Notes: generated from the sequence alone by a model not told the origin. 64,000 bases of DNA from Lusitaniella coriacea LEGE 07157 (GCF_015207425.1 NZ_JADEWZ010000002.1:124001-188000), one strand, 5' to 3'. Shown: positions 45,638-54,594, numbered from the stretch's first letter. Numbers and translations are program-made.

Positions 45638-46723
45638 ATGAATGGAATAAATCTACCTTCGCAGGCAATGAACGAAGAACCGCTTCGTAGCGTTCACACG
45701 CTCAATTTCCCCCAAATTCTCCAACAACTTAATATTTCCCTCGTTATTTCAACCTATCAAGCGGGAAAAGTCATTCTACTTCGTGCAGACGGCGACACAA
45801 TAAACACCCACTTCCGCACCTTCAACAAACCGATGGGAATGGCGGTCAACCGCACTCGAATGGCGATTGGAACGGCATATGAAGTCATCGAACTCTACAA
45901 TCTCCCCGCAGTTGCCCAAAAACTCGACCCTCCCGGCAAACACGATGCTTGTTATATTCCTCGCAATCTCCACGTCACGGGGGATATTGACATTCACGAA
46001 ATGGCATGGGTGAAAGAGGAGTTGTGGGTGGTGAATACGCGATTTTCCTGTTTGTGTACCCTCAATCCTGCCTATAGTTTCGTTCCTCGCTGGCGACCGC
46101 CTTTTATCTCTGCGTTGGGAATGGGAGATCGCTGCCATCTTAACGGTTTAGGGGTCACGCGCGATCGCGCCCGGTATGCAACGGCGTTGGGAGAAAGCGA
46201 TACGCCTCAAGGATGGCGAGACAATAAGGGAAACGGCGGCGTTCTCATCGATATCGAACAAAATGAAGTCATTCTTCGGGGTCTTTCGATGCCTCATTCG
46301 CCTCGATGGTATGACGAAAAGTTGTGGGTATTGGAATCGGGAAAGGGGAGTTTGGCAACCGTCGTTCCCCATCGGGGTCAAGTTGAAACCGTCGCTCAAT
46401 TTCCCGGTTTTACGCGGGGTTTAGCGTTTTATGATTCTTTAGCCTTTATCGGTCTATCCCAAGTGCGAGAAACGGCGGTTTTTAGCGGAATTCCCCTCAC
46501 AGAACATCTCAATGAGCGAATTTGTGGCGTTTGGGTTTTTAATATCCAAACCGGAGAAACGATCGCGTTCCTACGCTTTGAAGATGCCGTTCAGGAGATT
46601 TTTGCAGTTGGGGTTATCCCCAATACGAAATTCCCCGAAATTCTTCAAGATGATGAGGAACGATTAGCCCATTCCTATGCGCTTCCTGATGAGGCGCTGA
46701 AGGATTTGAGTTCGGGGTTATGA
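45638..46723 (+). CDS. TIGR03032 family protein
   Basis: The ~361-residue protein matches the TIGR03032 family: ISTYQAGKVILLRADGD, FNKPMGMAVNRTRMAIGT, DIDIHEMAWVKEELWVVNTR, FSCLCTL and RCHLNGLGV. These repeated short strands suggest a beta-propeller. Function is unknown; relatives occur with glycan or tetratricopeptide proteins. The start is uncertain between ATG 45638 and ATG 45668 (MNEEPLR); an upstream TTG at 45605 reads through a HIP1 palindrome. It follows the cyclase gene by about 80 nt and may share its transcript. Confidence 0.85.
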   Translation: MNGINLPSQAMNEEPLRSVHTLNFPQILQQLNISLVISTYQAGKVILLRADGDTINTHFRTFNKPMGMAVNRTRMAIGTAYEVIELYNLPAVAQKLDPPGKHDACYIPRNLHVTGDIDIHEMAWVKEELWVVNTRFSCLCTLNPAYSFVPRWRPPFISALGMGDRCHLNGLGVTRDRARYATALGESDTPQGWRDNKGNGGVLIDIEQNEVILRGLSMPHSPRWYDEKLWVLESGKGSLATVVPHRGQVETVAQFPGFTRGLAFYDSLAFIGLSQVRETAVFSGIPLTEHLNERICGVWVFNIQTGETIAFLRFEDAVQEIFAVGVIPNTKFPEILQDDEERLAHSYALPDEALKDLSSGL

Positions 46724-46816
46724 TACAAAATAGTGGGAACGCTTTAAATCTCAGGCAACACGCACATCTCTTCTGAGAATATCCTCGATCTGCCTTAACT
46801 CAATGATTTAGCAATA

Positions 46817-47821
46817 ATGAGCCGAAATATTCGCCTATTTCCTACCTACTCCCAGAAAGAAAATCAAACAACAAACCACTGCCTTTTAATCCTCAAAATG
46901 CTGTATGAGGAGAACCCCAAGTTTCTTTCAGAAGTATTAAGTGGGTTACTGGGTGAAAACTTTTCGGGTACAGTTGGCGTGCAATTTATACAACAAAGAA
47001 GGGGGAAAAAGAGCGTTCCCGATGGGGAAATCACTCAAGAACCCTTTGCGATCTTTCTTGAGACAAAACTGGGTAGCAATTTTGATAAATTTCAACTTCT
47101 GGGACATCTAGAAACGCTCAAACAGAAGCAGGGTCAAAAGGTTCTACTAGCACTCGGTAACTTCGAGCAGGATAACGCCTATCATCCTGATTTTCCAGAA
47201 ATCGAAAGTGCTGCAATGCGTCACGGTATTTCTTTTGCTGCGGTTAGTTTTGAGCAGTTTCTTCAAGCCATTCAACTACCTTATTTACCCAAAAACCTCG
47301 TCGATGCAGTGTCAGATTTGAGCGAGTACTTCGACGAAAATGCGTTATTACCGTCCTGGAAATATCGCTTAGATGTGGTCAATTGTGCGACGACCTTTGA
47401 TAGCGTGCTGCATCACAAAGTTTACACCTGTCCGGCGAAAAGCGGCTCGTACAGCCATAGGCGTAGTTTGTACTTCGGCACGTATCGCAATAAGTGCGTC
47501 GAGCGAGTCGCTCAGATTGAAGCTGTTGTGGATATAGAATCCGAAGATGAAGCCAGTTTAGTGTGGAAGAACGATAGCCGACCGAAAAATGAGTTAGAGA
47601 AGATTGCGCTAGAACGCTTCCAAAGAACCGGAGTTTCCGAATATCCAATGCGAGTCTTTATTTTAGGCGATCTATTTCCGACTCATTTTATCAAGGTAAG
47701 TTCGGGAGGGATGCAGGGTAGCAAGCAGTATTTTGATATTGGGAAATTAGACGTTATTGATGCGGAGGATCTTGCTAAGAAATTAGAGGGAAAAACCTGG
47801 GAAAACTATGAATCTTTTTGA
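46817..47821 (+). CDS. Hypothetical protein with PD-(D/E)XK nuclease-like core
   Basis: I do not recognise this 334-residue protein as a named family. Residues about 70-95 read VPDGEI, then FAIFLETKLGS, matching the D-xn-E-x-K core of restriction-type nucleases. LLGHLETLK and LLALGNF (a later strand) follow. The C-terminal half has FGTYRNKCVERVAQIEAVVD and an acidic end. There is no signal peptide or membrane segment. It stands alone between the TIGR03032 gene and ribBA, with no methylase or other defence partner nearby, so it could be a lone defence nuclease or DNA-repair protein. Confidence 0.75.
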   Translation: MSRNIRLFPTYSQKENQTTNHCLLILKMLYEENPKFLSEVLSGLLGENFSGTVGVQFIQQRRGKKSVPDGEITQEPFAIFLETKLGSNFDKFQLLGHLETLKQKQGQKVLLALGNFEQDNAYHPDFPEIESAAMRHGISFAAVSFEQFLQAIQLPYLPKNLVDAVSDLSEYFDENALLPSWKYRLDVVNCATTFDSVLHHKVYTCPAKSGSYSHRRSLYFGTYRNKCVERVAQIEAVVDIESEDEASLVWKNDSRPKNELEKIALERFQRTGVSEYPMRVFILGDLFPTHFIKVSSGGMQGSKQYFDIGKLDVIDAEDLAKKLEGKTWENYESF

Positions 47822-47951
47822 GACTATCCCAATATAAAGATGCGATGAGGTTAGTTGAATGAAAGACGATAGAAGTTTCGCGATCGCGCGCGGCTCCTCC
47901 CAAACGGGCTAAAATTTAGCTAATGACTGTCGCGCTCAATCTTTAAATACC

Positions 47952-49622
47952 GTGCAATCGCTTCCCTCCGAATCCTTTCAATTTGACTCCATTGACGATG
48001 CTTTAGGCGATTTTAAAGCCGGACGCGCGATCGTGGTCGTGGATGACGAAAACCGAGAAAATGAAGGGGACTTAATCTGTGCGGCGCAATTTGCCACTCC
48101 AGATATCATCAACTTTATGGCGGTGGAAGCCAGGGGATTGATTTGTTTGGCAATGACGGGGGAACGCCTCGATCGCCTCGATTTGCCCCTCATGGTCACC
48201 AATAACACCGATCCCAACCAAACAGCATTCACCGTCAGTATCGATGCAAGTCCCCACCTGGGGGTCACAACGGGAATTTCCGCCGAAGATCGCGCTCGTA
48301 CCATTCAAGTTGCGATTAATCCTGCCACGAGATCGGAAGATTTGCGCCGTCCCGGTCATATTTTCCCCCTACGTGCGAAGAAGGGGGGCGTTCTCAAACG
48401 GGCAGGTCACACAGAAGCGGCTGTTGATTTATCCAGACTGTCGGGATTATACCCATCGGGGGTGATCTGCGAAATTCAAAACCCCAACGGTTCGATGGCG
48501 CGTTTGCCGGAGTTGGTGGAATACGCGAAAAAATACAATTTAAAACTGATTAGTATTGCAGATTTAATTAGCTATCGCCTCAAACACGACCGCTTTATTT
48601 ACCGAGAGTCGGTGTGCGAATTTCCGTCTCAATTCGGTCATTTCCAAGTTTACGCCTATCACAATGCCCTCGACGGTTCGGAACATATTGCCATTGTCAA
48701 AGGCGACCCGGCGGAGTTTTCCCAGAAACCGGTGATGGTGCGAATGCACTCTGAATGTTTGACGGGAGATGCGCTGGGGTCTTTGCGTTGCGACTGTCGG
48801 ATGCAGTTGCAAACGGCGCTTAAAACGATCGAATCGGCGGGTTTAGGGGTTGTGGTCTATTTACGTCAAGAAGGGCGAGGAATTGGCTTGGTGAATAAGC
48901 TGAAGGCTTATTCGTTGCAAGATATGGGATTGGATACGGTTGAGGCGAACGAACGCTTGGGATTTCCTGCCGATTTACGCGATTATGGCATGGGCGCACA
49001 AATTTTGAACGATTTGGGGATCGAGCAAATTTGTTTGATTACGAATAATCCACGCAAAATTGCCGGGTTGAAGGGGTATGGATTGGAAATTGTCGATCGC
49101 GTGCCACTTTTAATTGAAGCCACGGATTACAATTCAGTTTATCTGGCAACAAAAGCTCAAAAACTCGGTCACTTGCTCTTGCAAACCTATCTCGCAACGG
49201 TCGCGATTGATTGGACGGATGCGGTACAAAGCGTTACCGAACGCTACGAATTATTGGAGAAGTTGCGCTATTTGGTACAGTCATCTAATTTATTACTCCA
49301 AGAAGAAGCTCGACCTGTCGCGATCGCGCTTTTTGGTCAACCCTCCCTTACGATTCATTTGGGTTTCGATCGACCCCATTTAGCAGACTCTGATTGGTAC
49401 AAAAATCCCCATCATCCCTATGTGGACGCGATCGCGGAAATTCTCGATCGTCTCGCAACCTGGGATCGGATCCGGCGTTTGGAATTTTTGATTGCAACGG
49501 GGGACGACCCGATGATGGGACTCCAAGTGAAACTCGATCGTCAAGTCGTCCCGTCCCAGGAAAAACTGTCTGCGGTTTGCGCGCGCCTCGAAACCCAAAC
49601 GATTTATAGTTTGACCCGTTAA
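47952..49622 (+). CDS. ribBA: Bifunctional riboflavin enzyme RibBA with C-terminal extension
   Basis: The 556-residue protein has 3,4-dihydroxy-2-butanone-4-phosphate synthase (about 10-205; DDENRENEGDLICAAQFAT, GHTEAAVDL) and GTP cyclohydrolase II (about 215-400). The latter has zinc cysteines in SECLTGDALGSLRCDCR and YLRQEGRGIGL. These start both branches of riboflavin synthesis. About 150 residues follow GCHII (from VYLATKAQKLGHLLLQTYL), an extension I believe is conserved in cyanobacterial RibBA but of unknown role. The start is GTG at 47952. The stop overlaps the stop of the converging glutaredoxin gene by four bases. Confidence 0.95.
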   Translation: MQSLPSESFQFDSIDDALGDFKAGRAIVVVDDENRENEGDLICAAQFATPDIINFMAVEARGLICLAMTGERLDRLDLPLMVTNNTDPNQTAFTVSIDASPHLGVTTGISAEDRARTIQVAINPATRSEDLRRPGHIFPLRAKKGGVLKRAGHTEAAVDLSRLSGLYPSGVICEIQNPNGSMARLPELVEYAKKYNLKLISIADLISYRLKHDRFIYRESVCEFPSQFGHFQVYAYHNALDGSEHIAIVKGDPAEFSQKPVMVRMHSECLTGDALGSLRCDCRMQLQTALKTIESAGLGVVVYLRQEGRGIGLVNKLKAYSLQDMGLDTVEANERLGFPADLRDYGMGAQILNDLGIEQICLITNNPRKIAGLKGYGLEIVDRVPLLIEATDYNSVYLATKAQKLGHLLLQTYLATVAIDWTDAVQSVTERYELLEKLRYLVQSSNLLLQEEARPVAIALFGQPSLTIHLGFDRPHLADSDWYKNPHHPYVDAIAEILDRLATWDRIRRLEFLIATGDDPMMGLQVKLDRQVVPSQEKLSAVCARLETQTIYSLTR

Positions 49623-49882
49623 GCAGCGCTATTAACCAACAGTTCGTCCAACTGACCGCCTGCTTCGAGGTCGTGGAGATCGTCGCATCCGCCAATCGGT
49701 TGCCCGTCGATGAAAATTTGCGGTAGAGAACTTCTTCCTGCACGTTTTGTCATCTCAGCGCGCGCCTCTTCGTCCCCATCAATGGAGTATTCGGTATAGT
49801 CAACCCCTTTGCGATCTAATAAGGCTTTGGCGCGGAGACAAAAAGGACACCAACTCCAGGTGTAAATTTCAACGTTGGGCAT
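49619..49882 (-). CDS. grxC: Glutaredoxin (GrxC type)
   Basis: The 87-residue dithiol glutaredoxin has the active site C12-P-F-C15 in YTWSWCPFCLRAKALL, the cis-Pro in SLPQIFIDG and the glutathione-binding GGCDDLHDL. It reduces disulfides and glutathionylated proteins with GSH. Length is normal. It converges on ribBA with a 4-nt overlap at the stops. The spacer on its 5' side is composite repeat C. Confidence 0.95.
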   Translation of the reverse strand: MPNVEIYTWSWCPFCLRAKALLDRKGVDYTEYSIDGDEEARAEMTKRAGRSSLPQIFIDGQPIGGCDDLHDLEAGGQLDELLVNSAA

Positions 49883-49959
49883 TTTTCCATCCTCAAGATC
49901 ATTAAGTTATGTTTCGATTTTAACAAACAGCCTGCCCAATCGTTAGTTGACTTGTACCG

Positions 49960-50115
49960 CAGTCGCCATAACAGTTATCAGTCATCAGAGGGAACAGGGA
50001 ATAGGGAATAGGGAATAGGGAATAGGGAATAGGGAATAGGTTTCAATCATTCAGTCATCACCGTGTCTCCGTGTCTCCGTCCCCGCGTCACCGTGTCAGC
50101 CTCAACGCACAAGAT
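49960..50115 (-). repeat. Composite repeat C with 7-unit heptamer array (49990-50038)
   Basis: This copy reads gccataacagttatcag, heptamers GGGAACA then six GGGAATA, caatcattcagtcatcacc, then gtgtctccgtgtctccg and gcctcaacgcacaag. Its end (gcctcaacgcacaag) is the reverse complement of the start of composite D at about 52383. The pair flanks 50.1-52.4 kb in inverted orientation. Confidence 0.85.
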
Positions 50116-50141
50116 CGAGGTTGACAGACCACTAGGTATTG

Positions 50142-50516
50142 CTATACCGCAACGGCGCGCTGGAGATGGGTCGCTCGACACCAATCAATATCCTCTCCCA
50201 CGGAAAACGTCACATACTCCACGCCGTAAGCACTCCAGTAGTCGATCACCTTCCCGCTCATCCCCTCTTCCTCATCGAGGCGCTGTACGATGGAATAGGG
50301 AGGAAAGTTTTGGGCGAGAGGATAATCCTTCCACTTTTTCAAGAGTTTAACGCGATCGCGGTCAAAGGGTTGCAACAACTCCCACGCCTCTGCCTTCCAC
50401 TGAGGATATGCTCCAGAAAGCGCCTCAATTTCACCCCAGGTGAGTGCAGATTGCAGATATTCTGCCAATTCTTGGGCGCTATTGAGTTCAAATTCGGGAT
50501 TGAGAAGAGCATTCAT
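50142..50516 (-). CDS. Conserved-looking hypothetical protein (124 aa)
   Basis: I do not recognise this protein. It is soluble and acidic with an N-terminal helical half (NALLNPEFELNSAQELAEYL, EIEALSGAYPQWKAEAWELL). A C-terminal part follows with FPPYSIVQRLDEEEGMSGKV and VEYVTFSVGEDIDW, which looks like a beta-sheet. Codon use matches the neighbours, and no competing frame is convincing. It has no signal peptide or motif. It lies between composite repeat C and a PAS protein, and its function is unknown. Confidence 0.7.
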   Translation of the reverse strand: MNALLNPEFELNSAQELAEYLQSALTWGEIEALSGAYPQWKAEAWELLQPFDRDRVKLLKKWKDYPLAQNFPPYSIVQRLDEEEGMSGKVIDYWSAYGVEYVTFSVGEDIDWCRATHLQRAVAV

Positions 50517-50613
50517 TGATGGGAGATTACGCTATGGGTAGAGTGTTCCGGGGTAAAAATAAAGATTTACACTCTAAATATAGCGGAGTCAGGTCAAAAA
50601 ATCAGCTCGATTT

Positions 50614-51393
50614 TCAATCTGTTGGAGGTGAGATTTCGCGACCAATGTAGAGAAATTCTGGGACAGACGGGATGGAACTGTCAATAGCAGAACAAGAAAA
50701 CGCGATCGCGATTTGCTCCCCACTTTTCGTCAACCCCGTGACCTCAATCTCTTTTGAAGCTTCAAACTCATCCTTCAAAGACTGATGCAAATCCGAGACG
50801 GAAAACGCTTCGTTCACAATAATATCGCTCAGAGATCGCCCGATTAACTCATTCTCTCCATAACCCAATAACTCCCTCGCCGCACGGTTTGCTGTTTTAA
50901 TCTTGCCCAAAGCCGTACAAACCAACAGCGCATCGTTAATTGCAGTAATAATTTTCTTCAGAGAATCTTCAGAGGCTTCAAGAGACTCCAACAACAAACT
51001 CAAATCGTTAGAACCCTGTACCAGGGTTTGCTCCAACGCCATGCGATCTGTGACATCTTCCAGGAGTAAAATCAGTTGAGGGGGGTGTTCGGGTTGAGCG
51101 GGCGATCGCACGATCTGTAAATCCAAATAAATCAGTTCGCCTGCGGAGTTATGACGGTTAATCGCTTTGTATTCAAAACGCTTTCTCTCCCCTTGTAATA
51201 CTTCCTCAATATCTTCTTCTATGCCAAACAATTCCGGAAACCATGAGCGAATATCCTCTCCAGAACTTTCTCCAACGGGACAATCCAAAAATTGCTGCAT
51301 TTGAGTAGAGGCTTCTAGAATGCGGAAATCTCGATCGAGAAGACAATATTCTGTTTCTCTTGCTAGAAGCAGTTCCTTGAGAGCTGGGTGCAT
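50614..51393 (-). CDS. PAS-domain protein without output domain
   Basis: The 259-residue protein has a first PAS/PAC (about 12-118, ending LILLLEDVTDR) and a coiled coil (about 120-150, LVQGSNDLSLLLESLEASED). A second PAS follows (about 150-250; AINDALLVCTALGKIKTANR, LLGYGENELIGRSLSDI). No kinase, cyclase, GGDEF or DNA-binding domain follows, so it would act as a free sensor or adaptor. There is no membrane segment. No obvious partner is adjacent. Confidence 0.88.
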   Translation of the reverse strand: MHPALKELLLARETEYCLLDRDFRILEASTQMQQFLDCPVGESSGEDIRSWFPELFGIEEDIEEVLQGERKRFEYKAINRHNSAGELIYLDLQIVRSPAQPEHPPQLILLLEDVTDRMALEQTLVQGSNDLSLLLESLEASEDSLKKIITAINDALLVCTALGKIKTANRAARELLGYGENELIGRSLSDIIVNEAFSVSDLHQSLKDEFEASKEIEVTGLTKSGEQIAIAFSCSAIDSSIPSVPEFLYIGREISPPTD

Positions 51394-51774
51394 AGTGCGT
51401 TAAAGAGTCTTTTTGAATTGACTTCCACCAGTGATTGAAAGCTTAATGATCCGTCACAAATAACCGATGTGATGCTTGCGGGAGTCCGTACCCAATCTTT
51501 TTTGGAGACTTCTACTCCAGCTAAGACGTTTTTCTCTTACATTTCTATGAGAGTACCTTATCTTTTCCCTGAATCGTTACCCTTTTTACCTCGGCTGGGT
51601 TTCTGGGAAAGAAATCTCTATTATGGGAATTGTACCGATCGCGCGGCTAGCAATTCCTCGACTTGAGTCGGTCGTCGTGTTGACTGATGGAGAGTAATAG
51701 GGTCGAGACATACAAGAGTTAGCCTTATCCCTTTAAGGACGATTGCCGACTAAATCACTGATAACTGTTGACTG
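51394..51774. other. 381-nt intergenic region between divergent genes
   Basis: This spacer should contain the promoters of the PAS gene (left) and recR (right). A 65-codon plus-strand frame at 51469 has no ribosome site and no protein-like pattern. The segment just before recR reads aaatcactgataactgttga, related to the 'ctgataactg' part of the composite repeats. I see no tRNA or structured RNA. Confidence 0.5.
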
Positions 51775-52374
51775 ATGACTGTTTATACACCTCCTTTGGC
51801 TCGCTTGATCGAGCAGTTACAAAAACTTCCTGGAGTGGGTCCAAAAACCGCTCAACGATTGGCTTTACATATTCTCCAGCGTTCTGATGATGAGGTAAAA
51901 GCACTGGCTGAGGCGTTGATTGAAGCGAAACAGAAGGTTGGATTGTGCCAGACTTGTTTCAATCTTTCAGCAGAACCGATTTGTCCGATTTGTCGCAATC
52001 CAAATCGAGATGGCAGTACGATTTGCGTGGTGGCAGATTCTCGCGACGCGATCGCGCTGGAAAAAACAAGGGAATATCTCGGCAAGTATCATATCCTGGG
52101 GGGAACGATCTCGCCGATGGATGGGGTGGGCCCGGATAGCTTGTATATTCCCCAATTGGTACGGCGTGCGAGTCAGCCGGAGGTAACAGAGGTGATTCTG
52201 GCTATTAGTCCCAGCGTGGAAGGGGAAACGACGACGTTGTATGTGGGTCAGTTGTTAAAACCTTTTGTGAAAGTGACGCAAATTGCCTTTGGTTTGCCGA
52301 TGGGAGGCGATTTGGAGTATGCAGACGAAGTGACCCTTGCACGGGCTTTGGAGGGACGCAGGGAGCTAGTTTAG
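51775..52374 (+). CDS. recR: Recombination mediator RecR
   Basis: The 199-residue protein has a helix-hairpin-helix ([17 protein letters not shown]) and a four-cysteine zinc finger ([16 protein letters not shown]). A Toprim domain follows ([19 protein letters not shown]) and then the GTTLYVG-like C-terminus ([15 protein letters not shown]). It loads RecA at gaps together with RecF/RecO. Length and motifs are standard. The gene is monocistronic and flanked by the inverted repeat pair C/D. Confidence 0.97.
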   Translation: MTVYTPPLARLIEQLQKLPGVGPKTAQRLALHILQRSDDEVKALAEALIEAKQKVGLCQTCFNLSAEPICPICRNPNRDGSTICVVADSRDAIALEKTREYLGKYHILGGTISPMDGVGPDSLYIPQLVRRASQPEVTEVILAISPSVEGETTTLYVGQLLKPFVKVTQIAFGLPMGGDLEYADEVTLARALEGRRELV

Positions 52375-52380
52375 CAGTCG

Positions 52381-52635
52381 ACTTGTGCGTTGAGGCTGAT
52401 ACGGTGACGGGGGGACACGGCACTTCGACACGCTCAGTGACCGGGGATGCGGGGACGCGGAGAGGGGGGAGACACGGAGATACGGAGATACGGAGACACG
52501 GTGATGACTGAATGATTGAAACCTATTCCCTATTCCCTGTTCCCTGTTCCCTATTCCCTGTTCCCTGTTCCCTGTTCCCTATTCCCTGTTCCCTGTTCCC
52601 TATTGCCTGTTCCCTGTTCCCTATTCCCTTTTCCC
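52381..52635 (+). repeat. Composite repeat D with 16-unit heptamer array (52524-52635)
   Basis: This copy contains cttgtgcgttgaggctgat, the cacttcgacacgctcagtg core, several acggagatacggagac units, and gtgatgactgaatgattg. Sixteen 7-nt units (TATTCCC/TGTTCCC, with TATTGCC and TTTTCCC variants) complete it. It ends 7 nt from the stop of the converging UbiB-like gene. It is the longest array in the window. Confidence 0.9.
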
Positions 52636-52642
52636 TTAAATA

Positions 52643-54319
52643 CTACCGAGAAGCGAGACGATCCATACGTTCCCGGAGGTAGAGAGAAATCACGTTGCGC
52701 AAGAAAATGAGGCAACTGACTCCCGCACAAACGAAGAGCGCGATCGCGCACCCCTGATGAATATTTAACAACAAAATCCCCGCAACTAAGCTCAACCCAC
52801 TTCCACACAGGTAAATTAAGCATTTAATCGCTAAATGAATCCGTTTGAGCAAACGTTCGCTCTCTAACGAGCGAATTCTTACTTTAAATTCACCCTGCTC
52901 GATTCGCGCCTCCAAACGACTTAAGTACAGTTCGACTTTACTGGGTTGGTTGAGACGATAAGTGAGGTACTGTTTGGCTTGTTGCGCTAGGGTTCCAAAA
53001 AGATTGCCTTGGTGCTTGGCGAAGGTGAGGCTTTTGACAAAGGGTTGAGACGCAGCGAGTAAATTGTATTGGGGATCGAGAGCGCGGGCAATGCCGTCTA
53101 GGGTGGTGAGTGCTTTGATGATAAATGTCATCTGTGCCGGGAGGCGAAAGGGTTGCTCCTCAAACATGACGTACAGCTCATCTCGGATGCGATCGAGTTC
53201 TTTGATATCAACGGGTCTTTCGCGAAATTGCTCAAGGAGGAACGCCACTAAACGCTTCACTGAGGTCATATCCGATTGGGGTTCGATTAACCCCATATAA
53301 GTCAGCGTATTGACCACTTCTTCGGCATCTTTGCGCAAAACGGCAAAAAAGGTTTTCACCATTTGATCTTTCGCGATCGCTTTGACCTCTGTCATCGTGC
53401 CGAAGTCGTAGAAAATCAGGCAACCATCTTGCCGGACTGCCATATTGCCGGGATGGGGATCGGACTGAAAGAAGCCGTCTTCGAGCAATTGTTTGAGGTA
53501 GGCGCAAATTCCCAATTGAATGATTTTATCGGGATTGATGCCGCAAGCTTCGATGGTTTGGCGGTCGTTGATTTTGATGCCGGGAACGTATTCTAGGGTG
53601 AGGATTTTTTTGGTGGTGTAGCGCCAATAAACGGTGGGGACGATAATTTGGGCGCGATCGGAAAAATTGTTGCGAAACCGATCGGCGTTTTTTCCTTCGT
53701 GAACGTAGTCGATTTCTTGGAAGAGCAGGCTGAAAAATTCTTGGTAAATCTCTTCTAGCTTATATTTTCGCGCCCAGGGCATAAAGCGATTGAGCCAGCG
53801 AACGGTGCGGTGCAGGACTTCAAAATCGAGGTTAAAGAGTTGTTCGATACCGGGACGCTGAACTTTAACAACAACTTCTTCTCCGGTGTGCAATTTGGCT
53901 TTGTGAACTTGTCCGAGACTGGCGGAGGCGAGAGGCGCGCGATCGAATTCTCGATAGAGGGTGTGAACGGAATTGGCGAGTTCGGTTTCAACAACCGCGA
54001 TCGCGTCCTGGGAACTAAACTCTGGAACTTTATCCTGTAATTGCCCCAAGGCGCTCACGTATTCCAAGGGAATTAAATCGGGACGAGTGGACAGCGCTTG
54101 ACCGATTTTAATGAAAGTGGGGCCCAACTCCAATAACTGATTGACCAACCACTGAGCGCGACGATTCCTCTGTTTGGGCGTATCGTTGCCCCACAGCTTA
54201 TCCCACCCTAGGGAGAGCATTAGTTGCACCGTGCAAAAGAAAATATCCCTCTGTCGCGCGAGGGGAGAATACTTTCTGCGCTGCCAGCGAGGTCGTTTCA
54301 ATCGAACGCGAATCGTCAT
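52643..54319 (-). CDS. ABC1/UbiB (AarF) family atypical kinase
   Basis: The 558-residue protein has the family signature: KxGQ-type FIKIGQALSTRPDLIP, the Ala-rich ASASLGQVHKA loop replacing the Gly-rich loop, VKVQRPGI (ATP Lys), EIDYVHEGKNA and DPHPGNMAV. DFGTM supplies the metal Asp. Two C-terminal membrane helices follow (LIYLCGSGLSLVAGILLLNI and CAIALFVCAGVSCLIFL). Such proteins support quinone synthesis or lipid handling in thylakoid/inner membranes. Cyanobacteria carry several paralogues, so I give no symbol. Its 3' end touches the heptamer array of composite D. Confidence 0.93.
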   Translation of the reverse strand: MTIRVRLKRPRWQRRKYSPLARQRDIFFCTVQLMLSLGWDKLWGNDTPKQRNRRAQWLVNQLLELGPTFIKIGQALSTRPDLIPLEYVSALGQLQDKVPEFSSQDAIAVVETELANSVHTLYREFDRAPLASASLGQVHKAKLHTGEEVVVKVQRPGIEQLFNLDFEVLHRTVRWLNRFMPWARKYKLEEIYQEFFSLLFQEIDYVHEGKNADRFRNNFSDRAQIIVPTVYWRYTTKKILTLEYVPGIKINDRQTIEACGINPDKIIQLGICAYLKQLLEDGFFQSDPHPGNMAVRQDGCLIFYDFGTMTEVKAIAKDQMVKTFFAVLRKDAEEVVNTLTYMGLIEPQSDMTSVKRLVAFLLEQFRERPVDIKELDRIRDELYVMFEEQPFRLPAQMTFIIKALTTLDGIARALDPQYNLLAASQPFVKSLTFAKHQGNLFGTLAQQAKQYLTYRLNQPSKVELYLSRLEARIEQGEFKVRIRSLESERLLKRIHLAIKCLIYLCGSGLSLVAGILLLNIHQGCAIALFVCAGVSCLIFLRNVISLYLRERMDRLASR

Positions 54320-54503
54320 AAAAGCAGAACCCTAACGACGGATTTAAGTGGACATTTCGATGGGACTTCTCCTTTAATGTGCCACGTTCTGCTATCAAAT
54401 CCGACAATTGCAATAGATCGATTTAGAATTTACGCCTAATGTGAACTAGAGTCACCGACCCTAAATTCTCCTATATCTATCTCCCCTCTCCCAGGGTTGG
54501 GAG

Positions 54504-54594
54504 AGGTCGGAACGCCTCTGAGGTTTCACGGCGGTCACAAGCATCTGAGGAAACCTCAGATGTCGCCACCTCCTCAGAGGACGCAAGCCGACCT
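54504..54594 (+). repeat. MITE-like palindromic element, short copy inside another repeat
   Basis: This 91-nt nested palindrome has terminal AGGTCGG/CCGACCT, inner CCTCTGAGG/CCTCAGAGG and a central hairpin CATCTGAGG-AAA-CCTCAGATG (54542-54562). It appears inserted in a common 'ctctcccagggttgggagag...gggctgtgggtgaggg' repeat (about 54486-54616), whose two halves flank it. The rest of the 334-nt spacer 54320-54653 shows no gene. Confidence 0.75.

Noticed and set aside
51469-51666. 65-codon plus-strand frame upstream of recR
   Set aside because: No ribosome site, no family-like pattern, and it lies where two divergent promoters are needed.
52524-52635. Heptamer array considered as a CRISPR
   Set aside because: The units are contiguous 7-mers without spacers, so this is an STRR-type tandem repeat.
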